A DNA stretch of 64,000 nt from Clostridia bacterium (GCA_017462035.1 JAFTRY010000034.1:20462-84461); one strand, 5' to 3'. Shown: positions 8,004-16,875, counted from the stretch's first letter. Numbers and translations: made by a program. The notes: generated by a model not told the origin, from the sequence alone.

Positions 8004-9311
8004 ATGAGTATGGAACAAAAAATACAGAGCCTCGATCGAGCCATTCTTGTAGGGGTAATTTGGGGCGGAGAGACCCAGGAAAGCGTGGATCGGGACTTAG
8101 ATGAGCTGGAGGGTCTCCTCTCTACTGCGGGAGGAGTTGCCGTGGTACGGCTGACCCAGAGCAAGGAGGCTCCCGATCCCCGCACCGTGATCGGAAGTGG
8201 CAAGGCAGCAGAGCTCGCTTATTTGTGCGCTTGTAATGATGTGAATTTGGTGGTGTTTGACTGTGAGCTGTCTCCCTCTCAGATTCGAAATTTGGAGGAT
8301 ATTGTGGGGGATCGTGCTCGGGTCATTGATCGTTCGATGCTGATCCTGGATATTTTTGCTTTGCATGCCGTAACGGGTGAAGGCAAGCTCCAGGTAGAGC
8401 TTGCGCAGTTGAAATATACGGCACCCAGATTGGTAGGTCACGGAACGGAAATGTCCAGGCTTGGCGGCGGAATCGGTACCAGAGGACCGGGTGAATCCAA
8501 GCTGGAAACAGACCGACGGCATATGAACCGTCGGATCCACGCCTTGGAGGCGCAGATTGCCGAAATGGATAAGAACCGAAGAACCATGCGCGCCTCCAGA
8601 GACCGAAGCGGTATTGTGGAGGTGGCAATTGTTGGATATACCAACGCGGGAAAATCCACCCTGCTGAATCGGCTCACCGATGCGGGAATTTTGGCGGAGG
8701 ACAAGCTTTTTGCTACTTTGGATCCCACTACGAGAAAGTTTGAGCTACCCTGCGGAGAGTCTATCTTGCTCACCGATACGGTAGGGTTCATTAGTAAATT
8801 ACCCCACCATTTGATCCGTGCTTTCCGTTCCACCCTGGAGGAAGCCTGCCGCGCGGATATTCTGTTGGTGCTGACCGACGCGTCGGATCCTAATTTCCGT
8901 GAGCAATTGTCGGTAACCGAAAATCTGCTGAACGAGCTGGGAGCAGGCGGGAAGCCAACCCTTTACGTGTTCAATAAGTGTGATCTGGGACTTTCCGAGC
9001 CGGGACGGATCGGTGTTGCGGCACCCGTTGAGAATTTGGTCTATATTTCTGCCCGAACGGGGCAGGGCGTTGAGCAAATGGTAGGTCGGTTGGAGGCGAT
9101 GGTCACAGAGGGAAAACGGAGGGTTACCTACGTAATTCCCAATTCCGACGGCGGTGCCTTGAATACACTTTACCGTGTGGCGACGGTGGAGAGTGTGGAC
9201 TACGGTGCCGAAGGCATGACCGTGGTCGCTCTCGCCGATGCTAAGGCAAGAGGCATGATGCGGAAGTATGCCCAGGACGATCTGCCTACAGATGATGAAG
9301 AAGAATGGTAA
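8004..9311 (+). CDS. hflX: HflX ribosome-splitting GTPase
   Basis: A 435-residue GTPase that rescues or dissociates stalled and hibernating ribosomes. The N-terminal HflX domain contains the G-S-G-K-x-x-E-L loop and R-x-G-G-G-I-G-T-R-G-P-G-E-S-K-L-E-x-D-R hallmark. The G domain has GYTNAGKST (211-219), D-T-V-G-F and N-K-C-D. A coiled linker lies between the two. Starts at 8004 and 8010 are both plausible: 8004 has GGAGG 10 nt upstream, and 8010 has GGAAAGG 6 nt upstream. A frame opening further upstream at 7923 runs through the rpmE terminator and is not used. Confidence 0.93.
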   Translation: MSMEQKIQSLDRAILVGVIWGGETQESVDRDLDELEGLLSTAGGVAVVRLTQSKEAPDPRTVIGSGKAAELAYLCACNDVNLVVFDCELSPSQIRNLEDIVGDRARVIDRSMLILDIFALHAVTGEGKLQVELAQLKYTAPRLVGHGTEMSRLGGGIGTRGPGESKLETDRRHMNRRIHALEAQIAEMDKNRRTMRASRDRSGIVEVAIVGYTNAGKSTLLNRLTDAGILAEDKLFATLDPTTRKFELPCGESILLTDTVGFISKLPHHLIRAFRSTLEEACRADILLVLTDASDPNFREQLSVTENLLNELGAGGKPTLYVFNKCDLGLSEPGRIGVAAPVENLVYISARTGQGVEQMVGRLEAMVTEGKRRVTYVIPNSDGGALNTLYRVATVESVDYGAEGMTVVALADAKARGMMRKYAQDDLPTDDEEEW

Positions 9312-9640
9312 ACAGAGAAAAGCACCTTGGAGTAATGGGCACGCGCGATAACGAAGGTTTTATCGAATACCGCAAGCAGCACCCATAATGAATTGCTACC
9401 TCGCAAGCGAGGAGGCATCAATTGGCTTACGCCATAAATTGAACTTCGTCTATGAATTGCCTTCGTATGGAAGGGAGGGCAACTCGATTCATTACGTTCG
9501 GGAGAAACATTGTCTAAGGCAACGCAAAAGCACTTATGACAAACCATTGGTGATATAATCCCCTTAGTGTAGTCTTGAAATCTTTTTTGGTGTCTACTCT
9601 AAGGGGATTATATCACTTTTGCGTTTGTTTAGGTGCCGCC
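9312..9640. repeat. Palindromic repeat element after hflX
   Basis: This 330-bp gene-free stretch is a chain of short palindromes with a recurring AATTG core: CCTCGC-AA-GCGAGG (9399-9412), CAATTGGC-TTAC-GCC with AATTG (9419-9441), and GAATTGCC (from 9454). It ends in a long hairpin: GTGATATAATCCCCTTAG (9550-9567) pairs perfectly with 9599-9616. Outer arms AACGCAAAAG (9521-9530) and CTTTTGCGTT (9616-9625) add a further nested pair. No open frame makes a credible protein. The design suggests a non-autonomous repeat (MITE-like) or a dispersed intergenic repeat. It ends 16 bp before the yigZ promoter, so it may also terminate hflX transcription. Confidence 0.6.
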
Positions 9641-9669
9641 TTGACAAATGGCAGTTCTTTCGGTATAAT
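9641..9669 (+). promoter_or_regulatory. Consensus sigma-A promoter of the YigZ-family gene
   Basis: TTGACA at 9641-9646, 17-bp spacer, TATAAT at 9664-9669. Confidence 0.88.
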
Positions 9670-9705
9670 ATTGTCAGAAAAGATTGAATGTGAGGAGGGA
9701 TCGCC

Positions 9706-10338
9706 ATGAGTGAGAATCCCGAACTGTTTACCACGGTGCGGCAGGAAGCCCACGTGGAATTTGAAGAGAAGAGATCGGTTTTTATCGGTCACGCCCTGCG
9801 GACCGATACCGAGGAAGAAGCGCAAGCCTTTGTCAAGCAGATGAAGAAGCAATATCAGGACGCTACTCATAATGTTTTCGCCTATCTGATGCGTGGAGAA
9901 ACTGTGGCACGCTATTCCGATGACGGAGAGCCCCAAGGAACGGCAGGAATGCCGGTTCTGGATGTCATTCGTAAGAGTGGAGTCCGTAACGTCTGTGTGG
10001 TGGTGACCCGCTATTTCGGTGGAACGCTGCTGGGGGCGGGAGGTCTGGTTCGCGCCTATTCCCATTCCGCTTCCCTGGCACTGGAGGCGGCGGGGATCAT
10101 TACCTATCAGCCCTATGGGGAATATGAGCTTCGTTGCGGATATTCCGAATATCAGAAATACAGTGTTATGCTGGCAAATGCCGGAGCGGTGATTGACGAT
10201 ACCGAGTTCGGTGCCGACGTTTGTGTCCGCTTTGCGGCGGAACGGGGGGCGGCAGAGCTGTTGGTCGCCAAGATCATTGAGGCTGGATATGGAAAAGACG
10301 TACCCCAAAAGGTAGGTGAGCGGTTTGACTATCGGTAA
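9706..10338 (+). CDS. YigZ/IMPACT family protein
   Basis: A 210-residue protein of the UPF0029/IMPACT family. The N-terminal Impact domain shows the family core: H-N-V-F-A-Y, S-D-D-G-E-P-Q-G-T-A-G-x-P and V-V-V-T-R-Y-F-G-G-T-L-L-G-A-G-G-L-V-R-A-Y. The C-terminal DUF1949 ferredoxin-like domain follows from about residue 140. Bacterial members have been linked to translation and amino-acid stress, but no enzymatic role is established. GAGGAGGG upstream sets the start. Its 3' end overlaps the next gene by 23 nt. Confidence 0.88.
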   Translation: MSENPELFTTVRQEAHVEFEEKRSVFIGHALRTDTEEEAQAFVKQMKKQYQDATHNVFAYLMRGETVARYSDDGEPQGTAGMPVLDVIRKSGVRNVCVVVTRYFGGTLLGAGGLVRAYSHSASLALEAAGIITYQPYGEYELRCGYSEYQKYSVMLANAGAVIDDTEFGADVCVRFAAERGAAELLVAKIIEAGYGKDVPQKVGERFDYR

Positions 10339-11812
10339 GATTTTTTTATGGGTCGTCACGTTTCTGCTCTGTGTCTCCTTGGCGGGGTGCAGCTCGGAGA
10401 CAGACTTTCCTTTTGACGGGTTGCTGACCGAGAGAAATGAGGATAGTCCTTGCTATGCGGTGATCATTCCCTCTGACGCGTCCGTCGAACGCCAACAATT
10501 GGCTGAGGAACTGGCAAGTGCCATTCGTGAGAGCGTAGGAAATCATGTGGAGATCTTCTCCGAGGAGGAAGCCATTCCCGAAGAGGAAGAATGGATAGAG
10601 ATTTGTCTTGGTAAAGTGGATCGGGCGTGGGTGTCCAAAACCGTGAAGAAGATGAAATCCGAGGATTATCTATGCCGCTGGATCGGAGAAAATATCCTGT
10701 TGGGCGGTAAGACCGACAAGGCAACCGAGGCGGCGGTAGACCGATTTTTTGGGGAGTTGCTTCCTGTCGCCACCGAGGGGCAACTGTTTTCCGCTGAGGG
10801 AGGCTTTGAGGTCAAGGGAGACTACCAAGCAGAGGCACTTTTACTCAATGGCGTGTCTCTTTCGGAATATCGAATCGTTTACGAGGCATCGAATTCAGAA
10901 GCACTCCTGCCTCTTGCCGCGTTGATTGTGACTCGCATTGAGGCGGTCAGCGGAGACCTTCCGGAGATAGGCGTTCTTTCCGATACGAATACAGGCGGAA
11001 GACAGATCGTCTTGCGGCAAAATCATCCGTACGGTACAGCCCGTATGGCGTACGTGTTGCCGGAGGATGGGAATGTGACGCTTTGTGCCGGCGATACCTT
11101 TGGTGTCTCGCTGGCTCTGCGAGAGTTTTGTGATTTTCTTTTGAGCGGAGCGGAAGGAGAACGGTGGGAACGTACGTTGAGCACTCCCATCAGCGTGTCT
11201 TATGACGATCCCGTGCTGACCTTGGGTTCGTTCTCTCTGGAAGCGACTCGCTCTTTCTCATCCATCAGCGAGGTGAATGAAGCGGTGGATCTTCTTCGCC
11301 GAAGTGATTCCGATATCGTACTGTTAGGGTTGTTGGATTCGGGACAGATTCGCTATCTGACAGATAGTCTCGCGGAATACGAAGGGGTCTCCTCCGAGAA
11401 TGGAGAGAGTCCTGCCGGGGCAATCGTAAGAAACCGAGCCATGATTGCCAATGGTGAAATGGATATGCTTTATCGTGTAGGAGGCGAAGAGGACGGGTTT
11501 TGGCTCTGTGTGGTTGCTGATGGAGCCGAGGAGTGCTGGAAGGAAAAGCTTTCGCGGATTGTTGAGCAGTCCTCTTTACCGACGGTGGTTTTGATACACG
11601 GCGAGAGTGAAGCGGTGGAAGCAAAAACCTCTGACCTTCAAGCTCCGTCGCTGGTGTCGGTTGCCGAAGCCTCCTACCAAAAGAACGGAAAGGATCTTCG
11701 AATTGCCTGCTATACTACACCGGGTGTATTTCGGGTAAGTGTGGATAATGTGAATAACAGCCACGGTTACGTCTGCCTGACGCTGGAGAGACGCATGGCT
11801 GAAAAGCCTTGA
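10316..11812 (+). CDS. Lipoprotein of unknown function with two GH20b-like repeats
   Basis: A 498-residue predicted lipoprotein: hydrophobic signal, then a S-L-A-G-C lipobox with Cys25. Two segments (about 45-150 and 180-290) each read like the N-terminal accessory domain of GH20 and GH67 glycosidases: a Y-x-I-V start, an x-L-A-x-x-I block and an I-x-L-G or I-V-L-R strand. No catalytic glycosidase barrel follows, and the remainder is not recognisable. The start is GTG 10316 inside the previous gene (TTG 10325 is possible). It probably shares the yigZ promoter and ends at the terminator at 11821. A binding role at the cell surface is plausible but inferred. Confidence 0.65.
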   Translation: MSGLTIGKIFLWVVTFLLCVSLAGCSSETDFPFDGLLTERNEDSPCYAVIIPSDASVERQQLAEELASAIRESVGNHVEIFSEEEAIPEEEEWIEICLGKVDRAWVSKTVKKMKSEDYLCRWIGENILLGGKTDKATEAAVDRFFGELLPVATEGQLFSAEGGFEVKGDYQAEALLLNGVSLSEYRIVYEASNSEALLPLAALIVTRIEAVSGDLPEIGVLSDTNTGGRQIVLRQNHPYGTARMAYVLPEDGNVTLCAGDTFGVSLALREFCDFLLSGAEGERWERTLSTPISVSYDDPVLTLGSFSLEATRSFSSISEVNEAVDLLRRSDSDIVLLGLLDSGQIRYLTDSLAEYEGVSSENGESPAGAIVRNRAMIANGEMDMLYRVGGEEDGFWLCVVADGAEECWKEKLSRIVEQSSLPTVVLIHGESEAVEAKTSDLQAPSLVSVAEASYQKNGKDLRIACYTTPGVFRVSVDNVNNSHGYVCLTLERRMAEKP

Positions 11813-11820
11813 TGCTATTA

Positions 11821-11853
11821 AACACCGCAAGAATAAACTCTTGCGGTGTTTTT
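11821..11853 (+). terminator. Rho-independent terminator after the lipoprotein gene
   Basis: AACACCGCAAGA (11821-11832), 6-nt loop, TCTTGCGGTGTT (11839-11850), then T residues. The stem is perfect. Confidence 0.9.
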
Positions 11854-11889
11854 GTAAATGGTAACGGTAGCGAAAAATCCATCATAGCT

Positions 11890-12888
11890 TTAAAGAAAAT
11901 GTAAAACACATAAAACAAAAGTAAAATTCAAGAGAGCTTGAAGTAGTCGGGAAAGAAAATAAGGGCGAAAGGAAAGGGGGAGACCGTCGCATAGGCTGAT
12001 CATCTGAAAATGAACCGAAAAGCCTGACCAGCCGACGAGAGCGGCGCAGATCTCTCTTGAAAGAGTCGAAAGAGCGGCAGCGCGAACTACACCGCCGGTC
12101 ATTTCCCAAGCACCAAGACACAGGGTGAGGAGCGTGGGGGAGAGAGAGAGTCCCGAGAGGAGATATTCAAGGGTTCCCACAAAGGTAGCGAAGAAAACGA
12201 CGAAGGCGCAGATTTTCAGCATAGACAGCGCGGAGGTGTGCACCGCTTGGGGGAGCGCAAGGATTCCTTTGCCTTGTTCCGACGCGGAGTTCATGGTCTC
12301 CTTTTTACGCGGCGCGCGCTTGGGAGACGGATGCTTCCGAAGAAGATTTCCAAGAATTCCCGATACCGCCGCTGAAAGAAGGGTGGAGCCCCAAAGAAGC
12401 CACCCGAAGAATCGGGAGTTGAAGAGAGAATAGCCTACGGTGCTGATGAGAAAAGCGGAGCTGGGGGTGTTGCAAAAGCACAGCAGATATTCAGCCTCCG
12501 CTCGATCTACCTCACCTGAACGGTAGAGAGACAGAACACAGCGAGTTCCAACGGGGAATCCGCATAGCATTCCCAAAAGTATAGCACAGGCACCCGATTC
12601 ATTGACTCCAAATAAAAACCGAAAGGGACGCGCTACCAGCCGTCCCAAGGAATGAGCTGCTCCCGTACTTACAATCAGCTCCGACAGGACCATGAACGGA
12701 AATAAAGAGGGAATCAGTGAGGTAGCGCAGAGTTGAAGTCCTTCCGTCATGGAGCGGATGGCAAGATCTGCGTTGCGAAGCAAAAGAATCAAAGAAAAAA
12801 GAGCGAACCACCCAAGGATCCAGGCTCCCGGAAGAGTACACCGGATACCAATGGGGCTTTTTTGGTTTTTTTGAAGGGGTTCGGTCAT
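11890..12888 (-). CDS. ylbJ: YlbJ-like sporulation integral membrane protein
   Basis: A 332-residue membrane protein with about eight hydrophobic segments. It contains the nucleoside-recognition or gate motif region characteristic of YlbJ (S-L-I-P-S-L-F-P-F-M-V, G-F-P-V-G-T-R, and C-N-T-P-S-S-A-F-L-I). In B. subtilis ylbJ is a sigma-E-dependent gene needed for heat-resistant spores. GAGGAGGG stands five bases before the start. A sigma-E-like promoter lies upstream at 12934-12962. It is divergent from yqfC-yqfD, another mother-cell pair. The exact transported or sensed molecule is unknown. Confidence 0.85.
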   Translation of the reverse strand: MTEPLQKNQKSPIGIRCTLPGAWILGWFALFSLILLLRNADLAIRSMTEGLQLCATSLIPSLFPFMVLSELIVSTGAAHSLGRLVARPFRFLFGVNESGACAILLGMLCGFPVGTRCVLSLYRSGEVDRAEAEYLLCFCNTPSSAFLISTVGYSLFNSRFFGWLLWGSTLLSAAVSGILGNLLRKHPSPKRAPRKKETMNSASEQGKGILALPQAVHTSALSMLKICAFVVFFATFVGTLEYLLSGLSLSPTLLTLCLGAWEMTGGVVRAAALSTLSREICAALVGWSGFSVHFQMISLCDGLPLSFRPYFLSRLLQALLNFTFVLCVLHFL

Positions 12889-12933
12889 GGGGGTCCCTCC
12901 TCAATCATAAAATGGAGACAAAGCACTTGATAA

Positions 12934-12962
12934 ATTTTACGGGGCTTTACGAAAAAATATGC
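12934..12962 (-). promoter_or_regulatory. Sigma-E-like promoter of ylbJ
   Basis: Read leftward, GCATATT, 14 nt, then CGTAAAAT. This compares with the sigma-E pattern KMATATT, 13-15 nt, CATACAAT. The -10 would sit 46 nt before the ylbJ start. Confidence 0.5.
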
Positions 12963-12972
12963 GGAGGATACC

Positions 12973-13281
12973 ATGAATAGAAAAAAACGCAGAACAGCGG
13001 AACGGGGTGAGAGAGCGGATCTGAGAGAGCGTTTATGCCGACGCTTGGATCTTCCCCCGGATTGCTTGCCGGGGGTGGGGCTCGTGGAACTGAGAGGACA
13101 AAATTCCATGACAGTAAAGGGATGCGGAAAAATTCTGACCTATACGCCAGAGTTGATACGGATCGGACTCAAAAAAGGAGTGTTGTGCGTACGGGGGCGG
13201 CGGCTTTGTTGCACGTCGTATTACGTGGGAGCGGTTGGGGTCGACGGTTGGATCTGCGGCGTAAGCTTTGAGGAGGAGTGA
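12973..13281 (+). CDS. yqfC: YqfC sporulation protein
   Basis: A 102-residue member of the YabP/YqfC family, made under sigma-E in relatives. The family core is evident: G-L-V-E-L-R-G-Q-N-S-M-T-V-K-G-C-G-K-I-L, then L-K-K-G-V-L-C-V-R-G and a final V-G-V-D-G-W-I. The first 30 residues are unusually arginine-rich. GGAGG precedes the ATG. The stop is one base before the yqfD start, so the two are translationally coupled. Its biochemical role is not known. Confidence 0.9.
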   Translation: MNRKKRRTAERGERADLRERLCRRLDLPPDCLPGVGLVELRGQNSMTVKGCGKILTYTPELIRIGLKKGVLCVRGRRLCCTSYYVGAVGVDGWICGVSFEEE

Positions 13282-13282
13282 G

Positions 13283-14464
13283 ATGATTCGTCCTTTTCTT
13301 TTTTTGGGCGGATATTGCCGGCTGAGCTTTCCTCGCCAATGGGCGGCTGAGATCCTGAATTTTTGCGGAAGTGCAGGGCTGATCTATCGTTCTCCCGAGT
13401 TTTCGGAGGAGGAATTTACGTTACTCTGTTCTCGCGCTACCGCTAAACGGTTAGAGGCGGTATACGCCGTCACGAAGAAGGAAGAATTCGGATTTCCGTC
13501 TGTGCTTGGGCGTTACCGATGCCGTCCGGGAATTTGGATCGGATTGCTTTTGTCCATCCTCTTGATTTGGGGATCCGGCCAGGTGATCTGGCAGATTCAG
13601 ATCATAGGCAATGAACAGGTCAGCGACAAAGAGGTGCTGGAGCAACTAGCACTTTGTGGAATGGAGGTGGGAGATTCCATCGCCTCGTTGGATACGGCAG
13701 TATTGGAGAATCGAATGCTCATCGAATCGGATACGATCTCTTGGATCAGTATCAACCTCTTGGGAACGGTAGCGGAGGTAGAGGTCAGGGAGGTGTTACC
13801 GGAACCGGAGGAAGCGTACTATGATGCTGCCAACCTGGTGGCATCGCGATCAGGTGTGATCCAGTGGCTGGAGGATACCAGAGGAAATGTGGCGGTCCAG
13901 GTAGGGGACGTGGTAGGAGAGGGGGATCTGCTGGTTGGCGGCTTGTATTCTCCTGAAGGAGGTGGCTTGCGGTATACCGTTGCGAAAGGAAAGGTCGTTG
14001 CCAAAACCGAGCGAAGCTTTGACGTGACAATTCCTCTCACGTATGAACAAAAAGTATACACGGGGGAGGTAAAAGTTGAAAAATATTTGATTTTCTTCAA
14101 AAAAGAAATAAAATTTTTCGGAAACACTGGAAATTTATATGAGAGATGTGATACAATAGATACGGTGGAGTATTTTGAAATGCCGGGGCAGGTGAGCTTA
14201 CCCGTGGGAATCCGTACAGTGCGCTACTTGGAGTACGATTTGGAGGAGACGACACGGGACGAGGAGACGGTGATCCGTCTGGCTTACGAAAAGCTAAGGC
14301 TTCAAATGGAGGGGACGGTTTCCGAGGGAATGCTTCTGCGCAAGCAGCTTACCGAGAACTGGGAGACCGATACGTTTCTGCTTCACTGCCGAGCAGAATA
14401 TTTGGAAAATATCGCGCAAACGAAGGAAATAAAAATTGATGGAACAAAGAATCGTAAAAATTGA
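13283..14464 (+). CDS. yqfD: YqfD sporulation membrane protein
   Basis: A 393-residue sporulation protein (PF06898; B. subtilis YqfD is about 398). It has one membrane segment near residues 83-105. After it comes a POTRA-like stretch: I-x-G-N-E-Q-V-S-D-K-E-V-L-E-Q-L. Then come the family segments E-V-R-E-V-L-P and S-R-S-G-V-I. AGGAGG six bases before ATG 13283 decides the start; the frame also opens at a TTG (13268) that would overlap yqfC and is not preferred. Its end overlaps phoH by 26 nt. It is probably embedded in the forespore-surrounding membranes. Confidence 0.9.
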   Translation: MIRPFLFLGGYCRLSFPRQWAAEILNFCGSAGLIYRSPEFSEEEFTLLCSRATAKRLEAVYAVTKKEEFGFPSVLGRYRCRPGIWIGLLLSILLIWGSGQVIWQIQIIGNEQVSDKEVLEQLALCGMEVGDSIASLDTAVLENRMLIESDTISWISINLLGTVAEVEVREVLPEPEEAYYDAANLVASRSGVIQWLEDTRGNVAVQVGDVVGEGDLLVGGLYSPEGGGLRYTVAKGKVVAKTERSFDVTIPLTYEQKVYTGEVKVEKYLIFFKKEIKFFGNTGNLYERCDTIDTVEYFEMPGQVSLPVGIRTVRYLEYDLEETTRDEETVIRLAYEKLRLQMEGTVSEGMLLRKQLTENWETDTFLLHCRAEYLENIAQTKEIKIDGTKNRKN

Positions 14465-15482
14465 ATCGAGTGAGCAGACCGCCCGCCTGTTCGGAAGCTA
14501 TGATGTCAATGTGCGGATGCTGGAAAAGGCATTTGCTGTATCGATCCGAAACCGTTCGGGAGCGGACGGAGACGCGGTGATGATCTGCGGTGAGGACGGA
14601 GAAGAGGTTCGCCTTGCCGTGGGCGCGGTTCGCCGACTGGTGGATATGGCAAGGTTCCACGAGGAGCTGAGCGAACAGCAGGTTGGTTATGTGATTGATA
14701 TGATGCGAGCGGGGAAGGAAGATGAGCTGGCAACGCTGGAAAAGGACTGTATTTGCCTGACCACCCGCGGAAAGCCCATTAAGGCTAAGACCGTAGGTCA
14801 AAAGAAGTATGTTCAATCCATTGAAAAAAACACGGTTGTCTTTGGCATTGGTCCCGCCGGAACGGGCAAGACCTTTTTGGCAGTTGCTATGGCGGTTCGT
14901 GCCCTGCGGGAAAAGCAGGTGAGCCGTATCATTCTTACCCGTCCCGCTATTGAAGCGGGAGAAAAGCTCGGTTTTTTGCCGGGAGACCTGCAAAGTAAGA
15001 TCGATCCCTATCTTCGTCCTTTGTACGATGCCCTTTATGAAATGTTGGGTTCCGAGAACTATCAGCGCCAGCTGGAGAAGGGCGTGATCGAAATCGCGCC
15101 TCTGGCTTATATGAGAGGACGGACGCTGGACGATAGCTTTATTATTCTGGACGAAGCGCAAAATGCCACGCCGGAGCAGATGAAGATGTTTTTGACCCGT
15201 CTGGGCTTTAACTCCAAGGCGGTGGTGACGGGAGACCTGACTCAAACCGACCTGCCCTCTTCACAAAAGAGCGGACTTTCGGTGGCGGTTAAGATTCTGG
15301 AAGGGGTGGAGGATATCGGAATCCACGCCTTTACTGATCGGGATGTGGTGCGGCACCAGTTGGTACAGCGGATTATTCGCGCCTATGAGACATACGAAAA
15401 AAAAGAACAAGAAAAAAAGTCCGCGGGAACCGTTAAATATCGGGCGGATCGCCGGGGCGGAACGGAGAACAGAAAGTCATGA
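14439..15482 (+). CDS. phoH: PhoH-family ATPase
   Basis: A 347-residue PhoH-like P-loop protein. A KH-like N-terminal region (about 1-100) precedes the ATPase core, with Walker A GPAGTGKT (138-145), the conserved T-R-P-x-x-E-A-G-E-x-L-G-F-L-P-G-D, Walker B I-I-L-D-E-A-Q-N and V-x-T-G-D-L-T-Q-x-D-L-P. Members are linked to RNA metabolism and ribosome maturation, in keeping with the next gene, ybeY. The ATG at 14439 lies within the yqfD 3' end. The stop overlaps the ybeY start as ATGA, indicating coupling. Confidence 0.93.
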   Translation: MEQRIVKIESSEQTARLFGSYDVNVRMLEKAFAVSIRNRSGADGDAVMICGEDGEEVRLAVGAVRRLVDMARFHEELSEQQVGYVIDMMRAGKEDELATLEKDCICLTTRGKPIKAKTVGQKKYVQSIEKNTVVFGIGPAGTGKTFLAVAMAVRALREKQVSRIILTRPAIEAGEKLGFLPGDLQSKIDPYLRPLYDALYEMLGSENYQRQLEKGVIEIAPLAYMRGRTLDDSFIILDEAQNATPEQMKMFLTRLGFNSKAVVTGDLTQTDLPSSQKSGLSVAVKILEGVEDIGIHAFTDRDVVRHQLVQRIIRAYETYEKKEQEKKSAGTVKYRADRRGGTENRKS

Positions 15483-15964
15483 AGCCAAGGATTATGATCT
15501 ATTTTACCAATGAGCAGGAAAAGCTTCCCATTACGTATGGTTTAAAGCGGCTGATCCGTCAGGCAGTGGTGGCTACATTGGTCTATGAGGGATTTGAAAA
15601 CGACTGTCAAGTGTCGGTGACCTTTACCGATAACCGAGGAATTCAGATGTTGAATCATCAATACCGTCAGTTAGATCGGGAAACCGACGTTCTATCCTTC
15701 CCCCTTTTGTCCTTTGACGGAACCGATGAGCCCCCCGCCGATGAGCCGGAACTAATGCTGGGCGATATTGTACTTTCCCTCGAGAAAACGGCGGCACAGG
15801 CGGAGGAATTCGGACATAGCTTCGAGAGAGAGGCGGCTTTTCTTTGCGTTCACTCCATGTTGCATCTGATGGGATATGATCATGTGAATAATGCCGAGGA
15901 AGAGAAGGAAATGAGAAAGAGACAGAGAGAGATCCTGGATTCCATGGGACTTTCGGTCAAGTGA
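15479..15964 (+). CDS. ybeY: YbeY endoribonuclease / rRNA maturation factor
   Basis: A 161-residue metalloprotein. The zinc site H-x3-H-x5-H is intact at His125, His129 and His135 (H-S-M-L-H-L-M-G-Y-D-H). The family motif R-E-T-D-V-L-S-F-P lies at about 67-75. YbeY acts in 16S rRNA 3'-end maturation and ribosome quality control with Era, which is encoded next. ATGA overlap with phoH couples translation. Confidence 0.95.
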   Translation: MKPRIMIYFTNEQEKLPITYGLKRLIRQAVVATLVYEGFENDCQVSVTFTDNRGIQMLNHQYRQLDRETDVLSFPLLSFDGTDEPPADEPELMLGDIVLSLEKTAAQAEEFGHSFEREAAFLCVHSMLHLMGYDHVNNAEEEKEMRKRQREILDSMGLSVK

Positions 15965-15980
15965 AATGGAGAGGAAAATA

Positions 15981-16868
15981 ATGAAAAAGACAGGATTTAT
16001 TGCAATTGTAGGACGCCCAAACGTAGGAAAATCCACGCTGATGAACTCGATCTTGGGTGAAAAAGTAGCCATCGTTTCCAATAAACCGCAGACTACGAGA
16101 AACCGTATTACAGGTATCTATACCCGCGGAGAGGAGCAGTTCGTCTTTCTGGATACACCGGGTATGCATACGCCCAAGAACTCCTTGGGCGAATACATGG
16201 TTAAGGAAGCCGATAGCTCCATGCGAGAAGCAGACGCAGTGGTGCTGGTGGTGGATACGGGAAAGGACATTTCTTCCGTAGAGGAGAACGTGGTCGCCTA
16301 TTTGAAAAAGAGTGGGATCCCGGCGGTATTGGCACTGAATAAGATCGACCAGTATGATCGAGAAAAGCTTGCGGAGACGATTCAAGCTTACGCAGACAAG
16401 CACGATTTTGCCGCCTTCGTTCCCATCAGTGCCCGAAGCGGCAAGAACGTACCTGAGCTCTTAGATGAGTGCGCCAAGTTTTTAGAGGAATCTCCCTGGT
16501 TTTTCCCTGAGGATATGATCACCGATCAGCCGGAGCGTCAACTGGCGGCGGAGATCATTCGCGAAAAGATCCTGAGAACCTTAAATAAAGAGGTACCTCA
16601 CGGGACGGCGGTGGTTATTGAGGAGTTTAAGGATGAGGATACTCTGATTCGGATCCGTGCTGAGATCTTCTGCGAAAAGGCATCTCATAAGGGGATCATC
16701 GTGGGTAAGAACGGAGCTTCTCTCAAGCTTATCGGAAGCTATGCCCGTGAGGATCTGGAAAAGATGCTGGGAACCAAGGTTTATTTGAATCTATGGGTAA
16801 AGGTCAAGGAAAATTGGCGCGAGAGTGCCAGAACCGTTGGCAACTTCGGTTATCGAGACGAAACATGA
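15981..16868 (+). CDS. era: GTPase Era, 30S assembly factor
   Basis: A 295-residue GTPase that binds the 3' end of 16S rRNA. It has G1 GRPNVGKST (11-19), the K-P-Q-T-T-R switch I, D-T-P-G, N-K-I-D and a C-terminal KH domain with G-I-I-V-G-K-N-G. The start at 15981 has GAGAGG six bases upstream; the earlier in-frame ATG at 15966 would add five residues (MERKI) not typical of the family. Confidence 0.96.
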   Translation: MKKTGFIAIVGRPNVGKSTLMNSILGEKVAIVSNKPQTTRNRITGIYTRGEEQFVFLDTPGMHTPKNSLGEYMVKEADSSMREADAVVLVVDTGKDISSVEENVVAYLKKSGIPAVLALNKIDQYDREKLAETIQAYADKHDFAAFVPISARSGKNVPELLDECAKFLEESPWFFPEDMITDQPERQLAAEIIREKILRTLNKEVPHGTAVVIEEFKDEDTLIRIRAEIFCEKASHKGIIVGKNGASLKLIGSYAREDLEKMLGTKVYLNLWVKVKENWRESARTVGNFGYRDET

Positions 16869-16875
16869 GTCGCCT

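Noticed and set aside
9312..9640. A CRISPR array after hflX
   Set aside because: The palindromes differ in sequence and spacing. There are no identical direct repeats with unique spacers and no cas genes.
14349..15245. A 298-codon minus-strand frame across phoH
   Set aside because: It mirrors phoH and yqfD codons. The rightward genes have clear families and starts.
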